Of a DNA stretch of 64,000 bases, positions 18,024 through 26,400 are shown piece after piece. Each line of letters opens with the position of its first letter. The stretch's first letter is position 1. The DNA lies in assembly GCA_025934695.1 (NCBI GenBank), contig JAICWS010000001.1, positions 525,301 through 589,300 of the forward strand, given 5' to 3'. The notes under the pieces were generated by a model, which made no database searches, had not been told where the DNA came from, and saw nothing but the letters and a program-made list of their open reading frames with translations. The DNA comes from Alphaproteobacteria bacterium (lineage in GTDB: Bacteria; Pseudomonadota; Alphaproteobacteria; Micavibrionales; UBA2020). The translations under genes were made by a program, and so were the position numbers.

Positions 18024-19164
18024 TTACTCCAAATCCTCATACGCCACCTTCGCGGCGCCGCCCTTGTCGGTGAGCTTGTGGGCCAGGTTGGACTGGAGGA
18101 ATTCGTCGAGATGTCCATCGAGGACGCCGCCGGTATCCGAAGTCTGGTAGCCGGTGCGCAGGTCTTTCACCATCTGGTATGGATGCAAAACGTAGGAGCG
18201 GATCTGATGCCCGAAGGCGATGTCGGTCTTGGCGTCTTCCCGCAGTTGCTTTTCGGCGTCGCGCATTTTTATTTCGCGGTCATAGAGCTTCGCTTTCAAA
18301 AGCTGCATGGCATGATGGCGGTTCTGGTGCTGTGAGCGCTCGGACTGGCAGGCGACGACGATGCCGGTGGGCAGGTGCGTCAGGCGGATGGCGGATTCCG
18401 TCTTGTTGACGTGCTGGCCACCGGCGCCTCCGGAGCGATAGGTATCCACGCGCAGGTCCTTGTCCTCGATCTTGATGTCGATGTTTTCATCGACGACGGG
18501 CGTCACGGCGACCGAGCAGAAACTGGTATGGCGCTTCTTGTTCGCGTCATAGGGAGAAATACGCACAAGGCGGTGCACGCCGCCTTCGGACTTCAGCCAC
18601 CCATAGGCATTGTCGCCCTTGATTTCGAGAATGGCGGATTTGAGGCCCGCGACCTCGCCCGGCTGGTGGTCCATGATCGCGAGCTTATAGCCGTGCTGGT
18701 CGGCCCAGCGCGTGTACATGCGGAAGATCATGTCGGCCCAGTCCTGCGCCTCGGTGCCGCCCGCGCCCGAGTTGACCTGCAGGTAGCAGTCGTTGCCGTC
18801 GAGCTCGCCCGAGAGCAGGCTTTCCAGCTCGCGCCGCGCGACTTCGGCTTTCAGGGCGTGAAGGGATTTTTCGGCCTCCGCCACGAGCGCGGGGTCGTCT
18901 TCGGCCTCCGCCAGTTCGATCATGCCGACCTGGTCGTTGAGATTATTCTCAATGGCCCTGACCGCGCCGATCTGCGCTTCGAGCCTGGTTCGTTCTTTGA
19001 GGATTTTCTGCGCCCGCTCCTGGTTTTGCCACAGGGCCGGGTCTTCGGCGAGAGAATTCAGTTCGGCAAGCCTGTGGACCGCGCGGTCCCAGTCAAAGAT
19101 GCCTCCTCAGCAGGTCGAGAGACGCCTTGATCTCGCCTACTGCTTTTTCGGTTTCGTTCTTCAT
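18024..19164 (-). CDS. prfB: Peptide chain release factor 2 (programmed +1 frameshift)
   Basis: Release factor 2 recognises UGA and UAA and triggers peptidyl-tRNA hydrolysis. Translation starts at the ATG 19164 (GGAGGAGAGG upstream) and gives 23 residues ending LLRRHL, then meets an in-frame TGA at 19095-19093. A +1 slip at CTT-T joins DWDRAVHRLAEL and the rest of the protein, about 379 aa in total. The catalytic GGQ lies in RSGGAGGQHVNKTES. The codon-recognition tripeptide position reads SPY (RISPYDANKKRHTSF) rather than the SPF of E. coli RF2. Full-length product therefore depends on frameshifting, which autoregulates RF2 levels. Confidence 0.95.
19092..19107 (-). promoter_or_regulatory. 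prfB programmed +1 frameshift site
   Basis: On the minus strand the order is AGGAGG (19107-19102), CAT, CTT, TGA, C. This is the canonical RF2 arrangement: an internal Shine-Dalgarno-like hexamer three bases before the slippery CTT codon and the poorly terminating TGAC stop. Reading frame before it starts at 19164; the frame after it is open to 18024. Confidence 0.93.
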
Positions 19165-19176
19165 CCTCTCCTCCGT

Positions 19177-19248
19177 CGTCATTCCCGCGAAAGCGGGAAT
19201 CTCCCAGGTCCTCGCACAACGATATCCCCGCTTGCGCGGGGATGACGC
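19177..19248. repeat. Short palindromic element (CATTCCCGC-type)
   Basis: Two hairpins, GTCATTCCCGCGAAAGCGGGAAT (19180-19200; written here in two halves as CATTCCCGC and GCGGGAAT) and TATCCCCGCTTGCGCGGGGAT, face each other across ~25 bp, with GTC and GAC at the outer edges. It lies between prfB and the DJ-1-like gene and belongs to the same broad class as the element at 1036. Confidence 0.65.
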
Positions 19249-19273
19249 ATAGTATTCAGGCTTGGGCCGAAGC

Positions 19274-19837
19274 TCAAGCCGCTTGTTTCAGTTCCGCCGG
19301 GCCGGCGAGGTGTTCGACCATCGCGGCGATGAAGGCGCCGAGGTCGGTGCAATCGCCCGTCATCAGGCCGTTATGGACGCAGATGAATTCCTCGTCCCAT
19401 TTGGCGCCGGCGGCGGTCATGGCATCCATGACGCTTTCGGGGCCGGACACCGTCCAGCCTTCGGCCAGTTTCGTCTTGGCGAGCAGCTCGACCGCGTTGC
19501 CCATGAAAGCCATCGGCTTGCCGGCGGTGATGAAGCTCGCAATGATGCGCTCGGCATGCGGGTTGGTGGCCAGTTTCTGGATGCCTCTCGTTCCGGAGGG
19601 AACGACCAGGCAATCGAAATCCGCGCCGAGCGTGACGCTGATCTGCTGGTCGACCGGGAAGTACAGGCCCCAGGCATTGTTGTTCCAGCTGTTCACGAGA
19701 CCCGGTTCGGTGCCGCAGGTCTTCAGGGTCGCGCCGATTTTCAGCATTTCGCGCTGCACGGCGGACATCACCGATTCATCGACGCCGTTGGAGACCATAA
19801 TGAGGATTTTCTTGCCGGTAAGTGCTTTATCTGTCAT
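19274..19837 (-). CDS. DJ-1/PfpI-superfamily protein lacking the catalytic Cys
   Basis: A 187-aa single-domain protein of the class I glutamine-amidotransferase-like superfamily. It shows the N-terminal ILIMVSNGVDESVMSAVQ strand-loop with the conserved Glu, the FDCLVVPSGTRG strand and the nucleophile-elbow region GKPMAFMGNAVELLAK. In PfpI proteases and DJ-1 the elbow reads roughly AICHGP; here the Cys-His positions are Gly-Asn. That resembles the non-catalytic C-terminal domain of large catalases, so a binding or chaperone role is more likely than hydrolysis. It stands alone between prfB and two unknown genes. Confidence 0.78.
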   Translation of the reverse strand: MTDKALTGKKILIMVSNGVDESVMSAVQREMLKIGATLKTCGTEPGLVNSWNNNAWGLYFPVDQQISVTLGADFDCLVVPSGTRGIQKLATNPHAERIIASFITAGKPMAFMGNAVELLAKTKLAEGWTVSGPESVMDAMTAAGAKWDEEFICVHNGLMTGDCTDLGAFIAAMVEHLAGPAELKQAA

Positions 19838-19990
19838 GAGATTTTCCCTGTTGTTCTTGATTTTTATCGGGTTGGGGATGGGCAGATGCTTCTAAACCCT
19901 GCCATGTTTTGGTTGTGCGAGAACATATTGATTTCAAGGGGGTAAAGTCAAGATTTTTCTTAAACAGTTGTTTCATCGGGCGGCTTTTTA

Positions 19991-20019
19991 TTGACATAAC
20001 TCATTGGTGCAATTAGGAT
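19991..20019 (+). promoter_or_regulatory. Promoter candidate for the gene at 20054
   Basis: TTGACA (19991-19996), 17 bp, TAGGAT (20014-20019). The predicted transcript would start only ~28 nt before the proposed GTG start codon. Confidence 0.5.
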
Positions 20020-20053
20020 ACCCGCCAGGAAAAAAATTGCGAAAGTCCCCGCC

Positions 20054-20407
20054 GTGAAACCTGCTTTCAACGCCAAAGGTGGTCCTCCGGTCCGTTATTC
20101 CACCGGCCCCCTCTATACGCGCAAGGAGCTGACACAAGTGCTCGCCTCGCTCGCGCGCGACGGCTTTCAGAAGGTTGAGGACAATGCGGTTCTTGGCATG
20201 TCCATTTACCGCCAGGTCGGTGCCGACGGAAAGTCGCGCGAAGCCTGCATCTATCTCGACCACCTGAACTGCCATCCTAACAATAGTGGCACCATGCTCA
20301 TTTCTGACGCCGCCGGCGCTGGCATCCGCGGCACCACCATCTGGGAATACGCCAGGGCACAGCGCGGCCCCAACCCGGTCATGAAACTGCTGCGCAAGAT
20401 GTTCTGA
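20054..20407 (+). CDS. Hypothetical protein (117 aa)
   Basis: A soluble basic protein of 117 aa that I do not recognise. It begins with PPVRYSTGPLYTRKEL and has a mixed alpha/beta middle with YRQVGADGKSREACIYLDHLNCHPNN. No signal peptide or membrane helix. The start is uncertain: GTG at 20054 has no good ribosome-binding site, while an in-frame ATT at 20036 follows AGGAAAAA. A promoter candidate sits close upstream. The next gene is convergent, 15 bp away. Confidence 0.6.
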   Translation: MKPAFNAKGGPPVRYSTGPLYTRKELTQVLASLARDGFQKVEDNAVLGMSIYRQVGADGKSREACIYLDHLNCHPNNSGTMLISDAAGAGIRGTTIWEYARAQRGPNPVMKLLRKMF

Positions 20408-20422
20408 GCAGCCTCGGTTGCG

Positions 20423-20746
20423 CTAGCGGTGATAGATGACGTCCTGTACCCAGCCCTTTACTGTTTTGACGGCGCGGTTCTGGTTCTTATAGCGTTCTTT
20501 CGTTTCGTCCCAGGTTTCCACCCTGGAGACGAAGGGAAGCGCGAGAAGTTTTTCGCGCGCCTCGTCGGTGAGTTTATCGGTCATGGCAAAAGCCTTTGGC
20601 CGCGCACTGATGGCGAAAAATTTCTGGCTCTCCCCTGCGCCGAAGTCCGCGTTGAGTTTGTCGACGCAGTCCTTGACGTACCGCCCGGCGGAAAGCGTGA
20701 AAACCTGTTTCAGACTCGCGCCCTTGAAATAAACCATATATGCCAT
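20423..20746 (-). CDS. Hypothetical protein (107 aa)
   Basis: A small soluble protein of unknown function. I start it at the ATG 20746 (MAYMVYFKG), which has GGAGAAG in the right place; the longer in-frame ORF upstream is Arg-rich and unlikely to be coding. Features: an N-terminal strand YMVYFKG, the segment KFFAISARPKAFAMTDK and a C-terminal ETWDETKERYKNQNR helix. Convergent with the gene at 20054. Confidence 0.65.
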   Translation of the reverse strand: MAYMVYFKGASLKQVFTLSAGRYVKDCVDKLNADFGAGESQKFFAISARPKAFAMTDKLTDEAREKLLALPFVSRVETWDETKERYKNQNRAVKTVKGWVQDVIYHR

Positions 20747-21000
20747 GTCGCTTCTCCATCTGTGCCGCATCGGCGGCAGTAAAGAGACGTTCAGAGCTGT
20801 CATGAGACGATTGCGCCGGAAAACCGGCGCGGAACAGCCATGAACATCATCGGTTATGGCCGTTTTTGCGATGGGCGCATTATACCGGCGGCCGCGAAAC
20901 AAGCGAAAATCGGCCTGCCGTGGTTAACCCCTCGCGTGAGGATAGTTATACCCGGTTGTTTTACTTATGTCAAATAAAGAAAGGGACACACTTTTTGCTG

Positions 21001-21036
21001 TAAAAACAGGAACACCGCCTCTGTGTCGAGGCGGCA
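21001..21036 (-). terminator. Terminator downstream of the ECF operon
   Basis: On the minus strand CCGCCTCGACACAGAGGCGG forms a strong hairpin, followed by TGTTCCTGTTTTTA. It lies 42 bp after the stop of the gene at 21079, with an additional CCCTCTCCC hairpin (21042-21071) between. Confidence 0.6.
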
Positions 21037-21078
21037 TTCCCTCTTCTCCCTCTCCCAGGGGGAGAGGGGGAGCGTGTT

Positions 21079-21510
21079 TTACGGCTTCACATCCAGCTTC
21101 TTCATCAGCTCGATGCGTTCCTCCGGCGTGATGGCGTCGGCGATGTCGAGGGCCATCCCCTGCCCGGTTTCCTGGAGCGCGGTCACGTCCTTACGGATGT
21201 CGGCCATGGCTTTTTCAGCGTCGGCGCGCTTGTAGTCGGGCTTGGCCAGGATTTCCTTGACCTCCTGGCGCTTGGCCTTGATGTCGGCCAGTTGCTTCTG
21301 CATATCGGGCCATTTGGCCTTGAATATATCGACTGCCTTGCCGCGCGACGCGTCGCTCAAGTCCGCGAAGGCCGCGAGCGCATTGCCGATTTTCTCGATG
21401 GCCGTGGTTGCCGCGTAATTGCCGGCCACCATGCCCGCGAGGGCCATGTTGGCCGACAGCGACAGGAACAGCACCGCGCCGATCACCACTTTCAAAGATG
21501 CGTTTTTCAT
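21079..21510 (-). CDS. Periplasmic Spy/CpxP-like or heavy-metal-sensor protein
   Basis: A 143-aa secreted protein with a signal peptide (residues 1-25, ending ALA). The mature part is an all-helical, charged domain with a MQKQLADIKAKRQEVKEIL segment and the C-terminal ITPEERIELMKKL, typical of the CnrX/Spy/CpxP superfamily of periplasmic sensors and chaperones. It follows the putative anti-sigma gene by one base, so sigma factor, anti-sigma and this protein form one operon. A role as ligand sensor of the signalling trio (as in CnrYXH) is inferred from layout. The LTXXQ motif of true Spy is not obvious. Confidence 0.75.
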   Translation of the reverse strand: MKNASLKVVIGAVLFLSLSANMALAGMVAGNYAATTAIEKIGNALAAFADLSDASRGKAVDIFKAKWPDMQKQLADIKAKRQEVKEILAKPDYKRADAEKAMADIRKDVTALQETGQGMALDIADAITPEERIELMKKLDVKP

Positions 21511-21511
21511 G

Positions 21512-21820
21512 TCAATCCTCCCAACCGATATCGCCGGTCACAATTTGTGAAAACAGACTCTCCTGATGCGCATTCGACCCGCTCAGGTGGCCGACACAGA
21601 AACCGATGACGCCGAGGATGACGAGCGAGGCGAACTTGATGCCCAGGCCATAGCTCCAGTCTCCGAAAAACTTCTCGATCCGGCTTTGCCGCGTGGCCGG
21701 CACGTCATGCACCTGCGCTATATTCGGCACCACCGTCATGATGCGGTCATACAGATCGTCTGGCGGGCAGTCGCCCTTCAAAGCCGCGATCTGGTCCATG
21801 AATTTATCGTCTGTTCTCAT
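21512..21820 (-). CDS. Putative membrane anti-sigma factor (102 aa)
   Basis: A short protein with a soluble N-terminal ~60 residues (MRTDDKFMDQIAALKGDCPPDD) facing the cytoplasm, one membrane helix at about residues 61-80 (IKFASLVILGVIGFCVGHL) and a short periplasmic tail. Its ATG overlaps the sigma-factor stop (ATGA), the usual coupling of an ECF sigma factor with its anti-sigma factor. There is no zinc-type HxxxCxxC motif, so it is closer to CnrY/NrsF-style small anti-sigma proteins. The assignment rests on architecture and context. Confidence 0.65.
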   Translation of the reverse strand: MRTDDKFMDQIAALKGDCPPDDLYDRIMTVVPNIAQVHDVPATRQSRIEKFFGDWSYGLGIKFASLVILGVIGFCVGHLSGSNAHQESLFSQIVTGDIGWED

Positions 21821-22377
21821 GTCGCTTCCCTCATTTCTTCCAGCACCGGACGCAACGTCCGCCGCGCCCGTACCAGCAACCCCTCCAGCGCCTTGATATG
21901 TATCTCCATCACGCCCGCGGCCTCGGCGTTGGTCAGTTCCTGCAGGTAGCAGAGCGTCACCGCCATCCGCTGCCGTTCGGGCAGGAGCTGGAGCGCGTCG
22001 CGCACCCGCGCGTTCTTCTGCCGCTCCGCGTACTTTGCCTCGCCGTCCTTCTCGCTGCTCGCCATGTCGTCCGGCACTTCGGTCTTTTTCGCGTCGTTGC
22101 TATGCTTGCGCAGATGGTCGTAGCAGCAGTTCATCGTGATCCGGTGCATCCAGGTCGTCACCGCCGCCTCGCCCGCCCGCCAGCGCGCGGCGTAGACCCA
22201 CACCCGCGTAAACACATCCTGCGTCACATCCTCGGCGTCGGGCTTTTTATTCAGCATGCCGCGCGCCGTGGCGTAGACACGCTGCATGTGCCGCTTGACC
22301 AGCATATCGAACGCCTGCTTATCGCCGCGGGCGGTCCGGGCCATCAATTCCTCGTCCGTGACCGCCTGCATGTCCAT
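21817..22377 (-). CDS. ECF-type RNA polymerase sigma factor
   Basis: A 186-aa sigma-70 family, extracytoplasmic-function sigma factor. Region 2 is plain (KQAFDMLVKRHMQRVYATARG, DAEDVTQDVFTRVW and the DNA-melting segment TWMHRITMNCCYDHLRK). After a short charged linker, region 4 follows (LQLLPERQRMAVTLCYLQELTNAEAA...LEGLLVRARRTLR). Regions 1 and 3 are absent, as expected. It is translationally coupled to the next gene and lies 17 bp after the secreted repeat protein gene at 22395, which may be part of the same transcript and possibly a target. Confidence 0.92.
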   Translation of the reverse strand: MDMQAVTDEELMARTARGDKQAFDMLVKRHMQRVYATARGMLNKKPDAEDVTQDVFTRVWVYAARWRAGEAAVTTWMHRITMNCCYDHLRKHSNDAKKTEVPDDMASSEKDGEAKYAERQKNARVRDALQLLPERQRMAVTLCYLQELTNAEAAGVMEIHIKALEGLLVRARRTLRPVLEEMREAT

Positions 22378-22394
22378 GACGGACGCCCCGTGCC

Positions 22395-23369
22395 TTACTG
22401 GTTGAAGGTCGCGGAGCCGCCGTAGGTTTGGCCGTTGGGGGCGGTGTAAGTATGCGTCAGCGTATCGGTGGTCTTGTTATAGCTCGTATCCCAGCTTTCG
22501 GTCTTGCCGTTCTGGCCGGTAATCGTCTTGTCAACCGAGGTCACACCGTTGGCGCTGCTGCCCGAAACCTGCGCCTGCCAACTGGCGCTCTGGCCGCTCG
22601 AATTCGTGACCGTATTGTCGCGCGTGATGGTGCCGTCATTGTACGAGACTTTCTGGTCATAGGTGCCGGTCTTGCCGCCCGAGGTGGTATAGGTGCCCGT
22701 GCGGTCTCCGTCGCCCGGCGTGCCGTCGCCCTGCAGCGTAATGCTATGCGTCTGGCCATTGGGACCGGTGTCGGTGCGCGTCAGCGTGTCGGTCTTGGTA
22801 TTCAGTGAGGTCATCTGCTCGACGGACTTGCCGTTTTCGCCCGTCACCGTCGTGCTGCCGTTGATGGTGCCATTGCTGTGGGTCAGCGATTGCTGCGTTG
22901 TCCAGCTGGCGGTCTGGCCATTCTGGTTCGTCACCGTATTCTGGCGTGTCGACGTGCCATCGCCGCGTGTATAATCCTGGGTGAAAGTGCCATCACCATG
23001 GTGATCGGTCGTATAGGTGCCGGTGCGCGTGCCGCTCTGCGACGCTGGCGTGGCCGCGTTCTTCGCCTGGAGGCGCGAACGCCAGCCGCCTGCGGCAGCC
23101 GTCGCCTGGCCCTGAGCCGCCGCCGCATTGGCATGAGTCGCGCGACTGCCCCAGTGTTTCAGGCCCTGCGCCCCTTGCGCGCTCGCATTGCCATTGCGAT
23201 GAAATTTGCTCTTCCAGCCTTCGCCGCTGCTGGTGGCAGCCGCATGCGCGCCGCCGGAAAAACGTCCCTCGCCCCAGGCATAGGCCTGGGTGGAGATAGA
23301 TACCGCCGCCAGCAAGGCCACTGCCGCGACACCGGCTCGGAAAACATTTGATTTTGATGCGTTTTTCAT
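22395..23369 (-). CDS. Secreted Gly/Thr/Asn-rich repeat protein
   Basis: A 324-aa exported protein of unknown function. The signal peptide covers about residues 1-31 (ending YAWGEG). An Ala/Gly-rich basic section follows to ~110, then imperfect repeats of ~90 residues built from TGTYTT, DGT, NTVTNQNGQTASW and TVTGENGKSVE elements. This predicts a beta-rich, extracellular or surface structure. Start ATG 23369 follows AGGAGCTTTAATA. Its first residues MKNAS match the signal-peptide start of the Spy-like protein at the other end of the operon. It is the first gene of the run that continues into the ECF sigma factor. Confidence 0.72.
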   Translation of the reverse strand: MKNASKSNVFRAGVAAVALLAAVSISTQAYAWGEGRFSGGAHAAATSSGEGWKSKFHRNGNASAQGAQGLKHWGSRATHANAAAAQGQATAAAGGWRSRLQAKNAATPASQSGTRTGTYTTDHHGDGTFTQDYTRGDGTSTRQNTVTNQNGQTASWTTQQSLTHSNGTINGSTTVTGENGKSVEQMTSLNTKTDTLTRTDTGPNGQTHSITLQGDGTPGDGDRTGTYTTSGGKTGTYDQKVSYNDGTITRDNTVTNSSGQSASWQAQVSGSSANGVTSVDKTITGQNGKTESWDTSYNKTTDTLTHTYTAPNGQTYGGSATFNQ

Positions 23370-23468
23370 TATTAAAGCTCCTGTTTTTTAAAAGCGTTTT
23401 GTTTCCCTCTTGTATGGTTATACCGAGGGACGCGGGTTTACCCTGCGCAAACAAATTATCCTTTAAAA

Positions 23469-26400
23469 TCAAATGTCGAGAGTTGAGATCGGGACATCAA
23501 TGAGGTGGCCGCCGGACAGCAGCGAGTTCACATTCAGGTTTGTCACCCCCTGTAGGACGGCAACTTCAACAAAGGGAGACGCTGCGGTACCATCCGGCCG
23601 GGTCGGCCCGTCGGGATCCACGAAAACCTCGGTCGCGCCAGACACGACAACAAGCTTCACGAAGTCGTTAATATTGCTGATGCCCGGCTGGTAGAAATCG
23701 GGATTGAGAATATTGCCGATATAAAGTCTGTCGCCCTCGGACGTGTGGAAATCGTTTATCTGCGCGATGCCCGCGTCAGACATGACGAAGGTGTCGGCGC
23801 CCGATCCGCCTGTCATGATATTCGTGCCGCTGTCGCCGGCAAGGGTATCGTCGCCCGTGCCGCCAAGAAGCGTGTCATTGCCGGAGTTGCCAATCAGGAC
23901 GTCGTCGCCAGCCAACCCCGTCAGCGTATTGTCCTGCGCGTTGCCGATCAGCGTATTCGCGTTTCCATCGCCGTTGGCATAGAGCGGCACCCCACCGCCG
24001 ACCGGGGCCGTGTCAAGCAGCGTCGCATTTTCGATGTTCGACCCGAGGGAGACGACGTTGAACTCCGTCTCGACCGTGTCATTGCCTTCGCCCGGATTTT
24101 CGATGATTTTGTCGGAAAGACTGTCCTGGACGTAAGTGTCGTCGCCCGTACCACCCTGCATCGTGTCGTTACCCGCCCCGCCGTCGAGCACGTCGTTGCC
24201 CCCGCCGCCGACGAGGACGTCGTTGCCAAGACCGCCCTCCAGCACGTTGTTCCCGGCATTGCCGACGATGATGTTGTTCTCGATATTCCCGGTGCCGTTG
24301 ATGTTATCGACGCCGGTCAGGGTCAGATACTCGATCCCCGTGGGTATGATGAAGCTTGCCGAAGCATTGACGACATCGGTGCCGCCTGAATCGACAACAA
24401 TATCGTTGGAATTATCGACGTAATAAATGTCGTTGCCGGCGCCGCCGTTCATCACATCGATGCCAGCGTTGCCGATCAGGACATCGTCGCCCGCGCCGCC
24501 AATGAGCGTGTCGTTCCCCAGTCCGCCGTCAAGCGTATTGTTCATGGCGTCACCGGTAATGACATTGTTGAGATCATTGCCGGTGCCGTTGATGGCGCTT
24601 CCGGTCAGGGTCAAATTCTCGATAAAGGCGTACTGCGGATTGACGGTCGTGTCGAGGGTAAGGTCAAAGGGCGTCACAATCGTATCGGTGCCCTGGTTGG
24701 TGAGCGTGTCCTCGACAACGACGTCGTTCGCACTGTGAAGAATGTAGGTGTCGTTGCCGAGACCGCCGATCAGCGTGTCCCCGTTTACGCTCCCATTGCC
24801 ATCGAGTACGTTGTTTCCGTTGTTCCCCGTCAGGATATTGTCGAGACTGTTGCCCGTTGCGGTGAAATTGCCTGTTCCGATGAGGGTAATGTCTTCCAGG
24901 TCGGTGCGGTTGGCGATGCTGAAAGAGACGCCCGCCATGACGAGATCGTGCCCGCTGGAATCTGCCAAGATGACGTCATGAGCACCCACGACGTAGGTAT
25001 CATTCCCGTCGCCGCCGTCAAATGTATTTGTGCCGCTGTTTCCCGTCAGGATATTGGCGTTTCCGTCACCGGTGGCGTTCAGGTTAGCTGTGCCCGTGAG
25101 GGTGATATTTTCGATGCCACTGACGCTCATGTGGACAACGGTGCCTGTTGACGTCGTTGCGTCGCCCGTCGCGAGGTTGAATGAGAAGGCGACCATGATC
25201 GTGTCGCTGGCATCGTTGCCGGTGTCATTGACGGTGTCGGCAATATCGATGACATAAGTATCATTGCCGCCCGCACCGTCGAGAGAATTGGCACCCGCAT
25301 TGCCCGTAATGGTGTTGTCGAGACCATTGCCCGTCGCGTTCAGGTTTGCCGTGCCGGTCAGCGTCAGGTTTTCGACGTTCGCGGCGAGCGCGGCGATATT
25401 CACACTCGAGAAAATGATGTCGGTGCCCGAATTGTTTGCTTCCGTCACAACGTCATTGAGGCTGTCGACGATATACGCGTCATTACCCAAGCCGCCGATC
25501 AGCGTGTCATCTCCGGCGCCGCCATCGAGCGTGTTGTTCCCGCTGTTACCGGTGATCGTATTGTTGAAGACGTTTCCTGTGCCGTTGATATTCCCGCTAC
25601 CCGTCAGCGTCAGGTTTTCGATTTCCTGCGGGCCGAAAGTGGCCGGCGCCGCCATGTTGAGGTTGTATGAGACGCTCGACATGACGAGGTCGGCGGTGCC
25701 GCCGCCCGGCGCGTCAAGGACGACATCCTTAACGTTGTCGACCACAAAGGTGTCATTGCCGGCACCGCCCGTCATCGTGTCGACCCCGACACCGCCGTCG
25801 AGAAGATCGTTGCCCGCGCCGCCGATCAGGTGGTCGTTGCCGGCGCCGCCGAAAAGCGTGTCGCCGGTAGCGCTGCCGCCGCCGATGATTATGTTGGCGC
25901 CCGCGTTGCCGGTCAGGATGTTATCGTTGGCGTCCCCGGTCAGGTTCAAGGCGGCGGTGCCCAGCAGCGTGACGTTCTCGATGTTTGTTTCGGTGATGAG
26001 GATGGAGGTGCTGCCGACAGTCGCGATGTTCGTCGCCAGGTTGAAGGTAAAGGCGCATTCCATGGTATCGACGCCGCCGCCGCCCACGATCGTATCGTGG
26101 GCATCGATGATGAAGGTGTCGTTCCCTGCGCCGCCGGTCAGCGTATTGACCGCCGTATTGTGACTGCTATCGAGGATGCTGCCGGTGGCCGTGCCGGTGG
26201 CATTAAGAGCGAGCTTTCCCAACAGCGTCACGTTTTCGACGTTCGCATAGTTGGCGTTGGTGGACAGGTCGATGTTGATGGTCGACGTTACGATAGTGTC
26301 ATTGCCCTCGCCCGGGTTTTCAGTGATGACGTCGCCGGCCTGATCGACAACGTAAACGTCGTTGCCTGTGCCGCCGATAAGCAAATCGGCGCCAAGGCCG

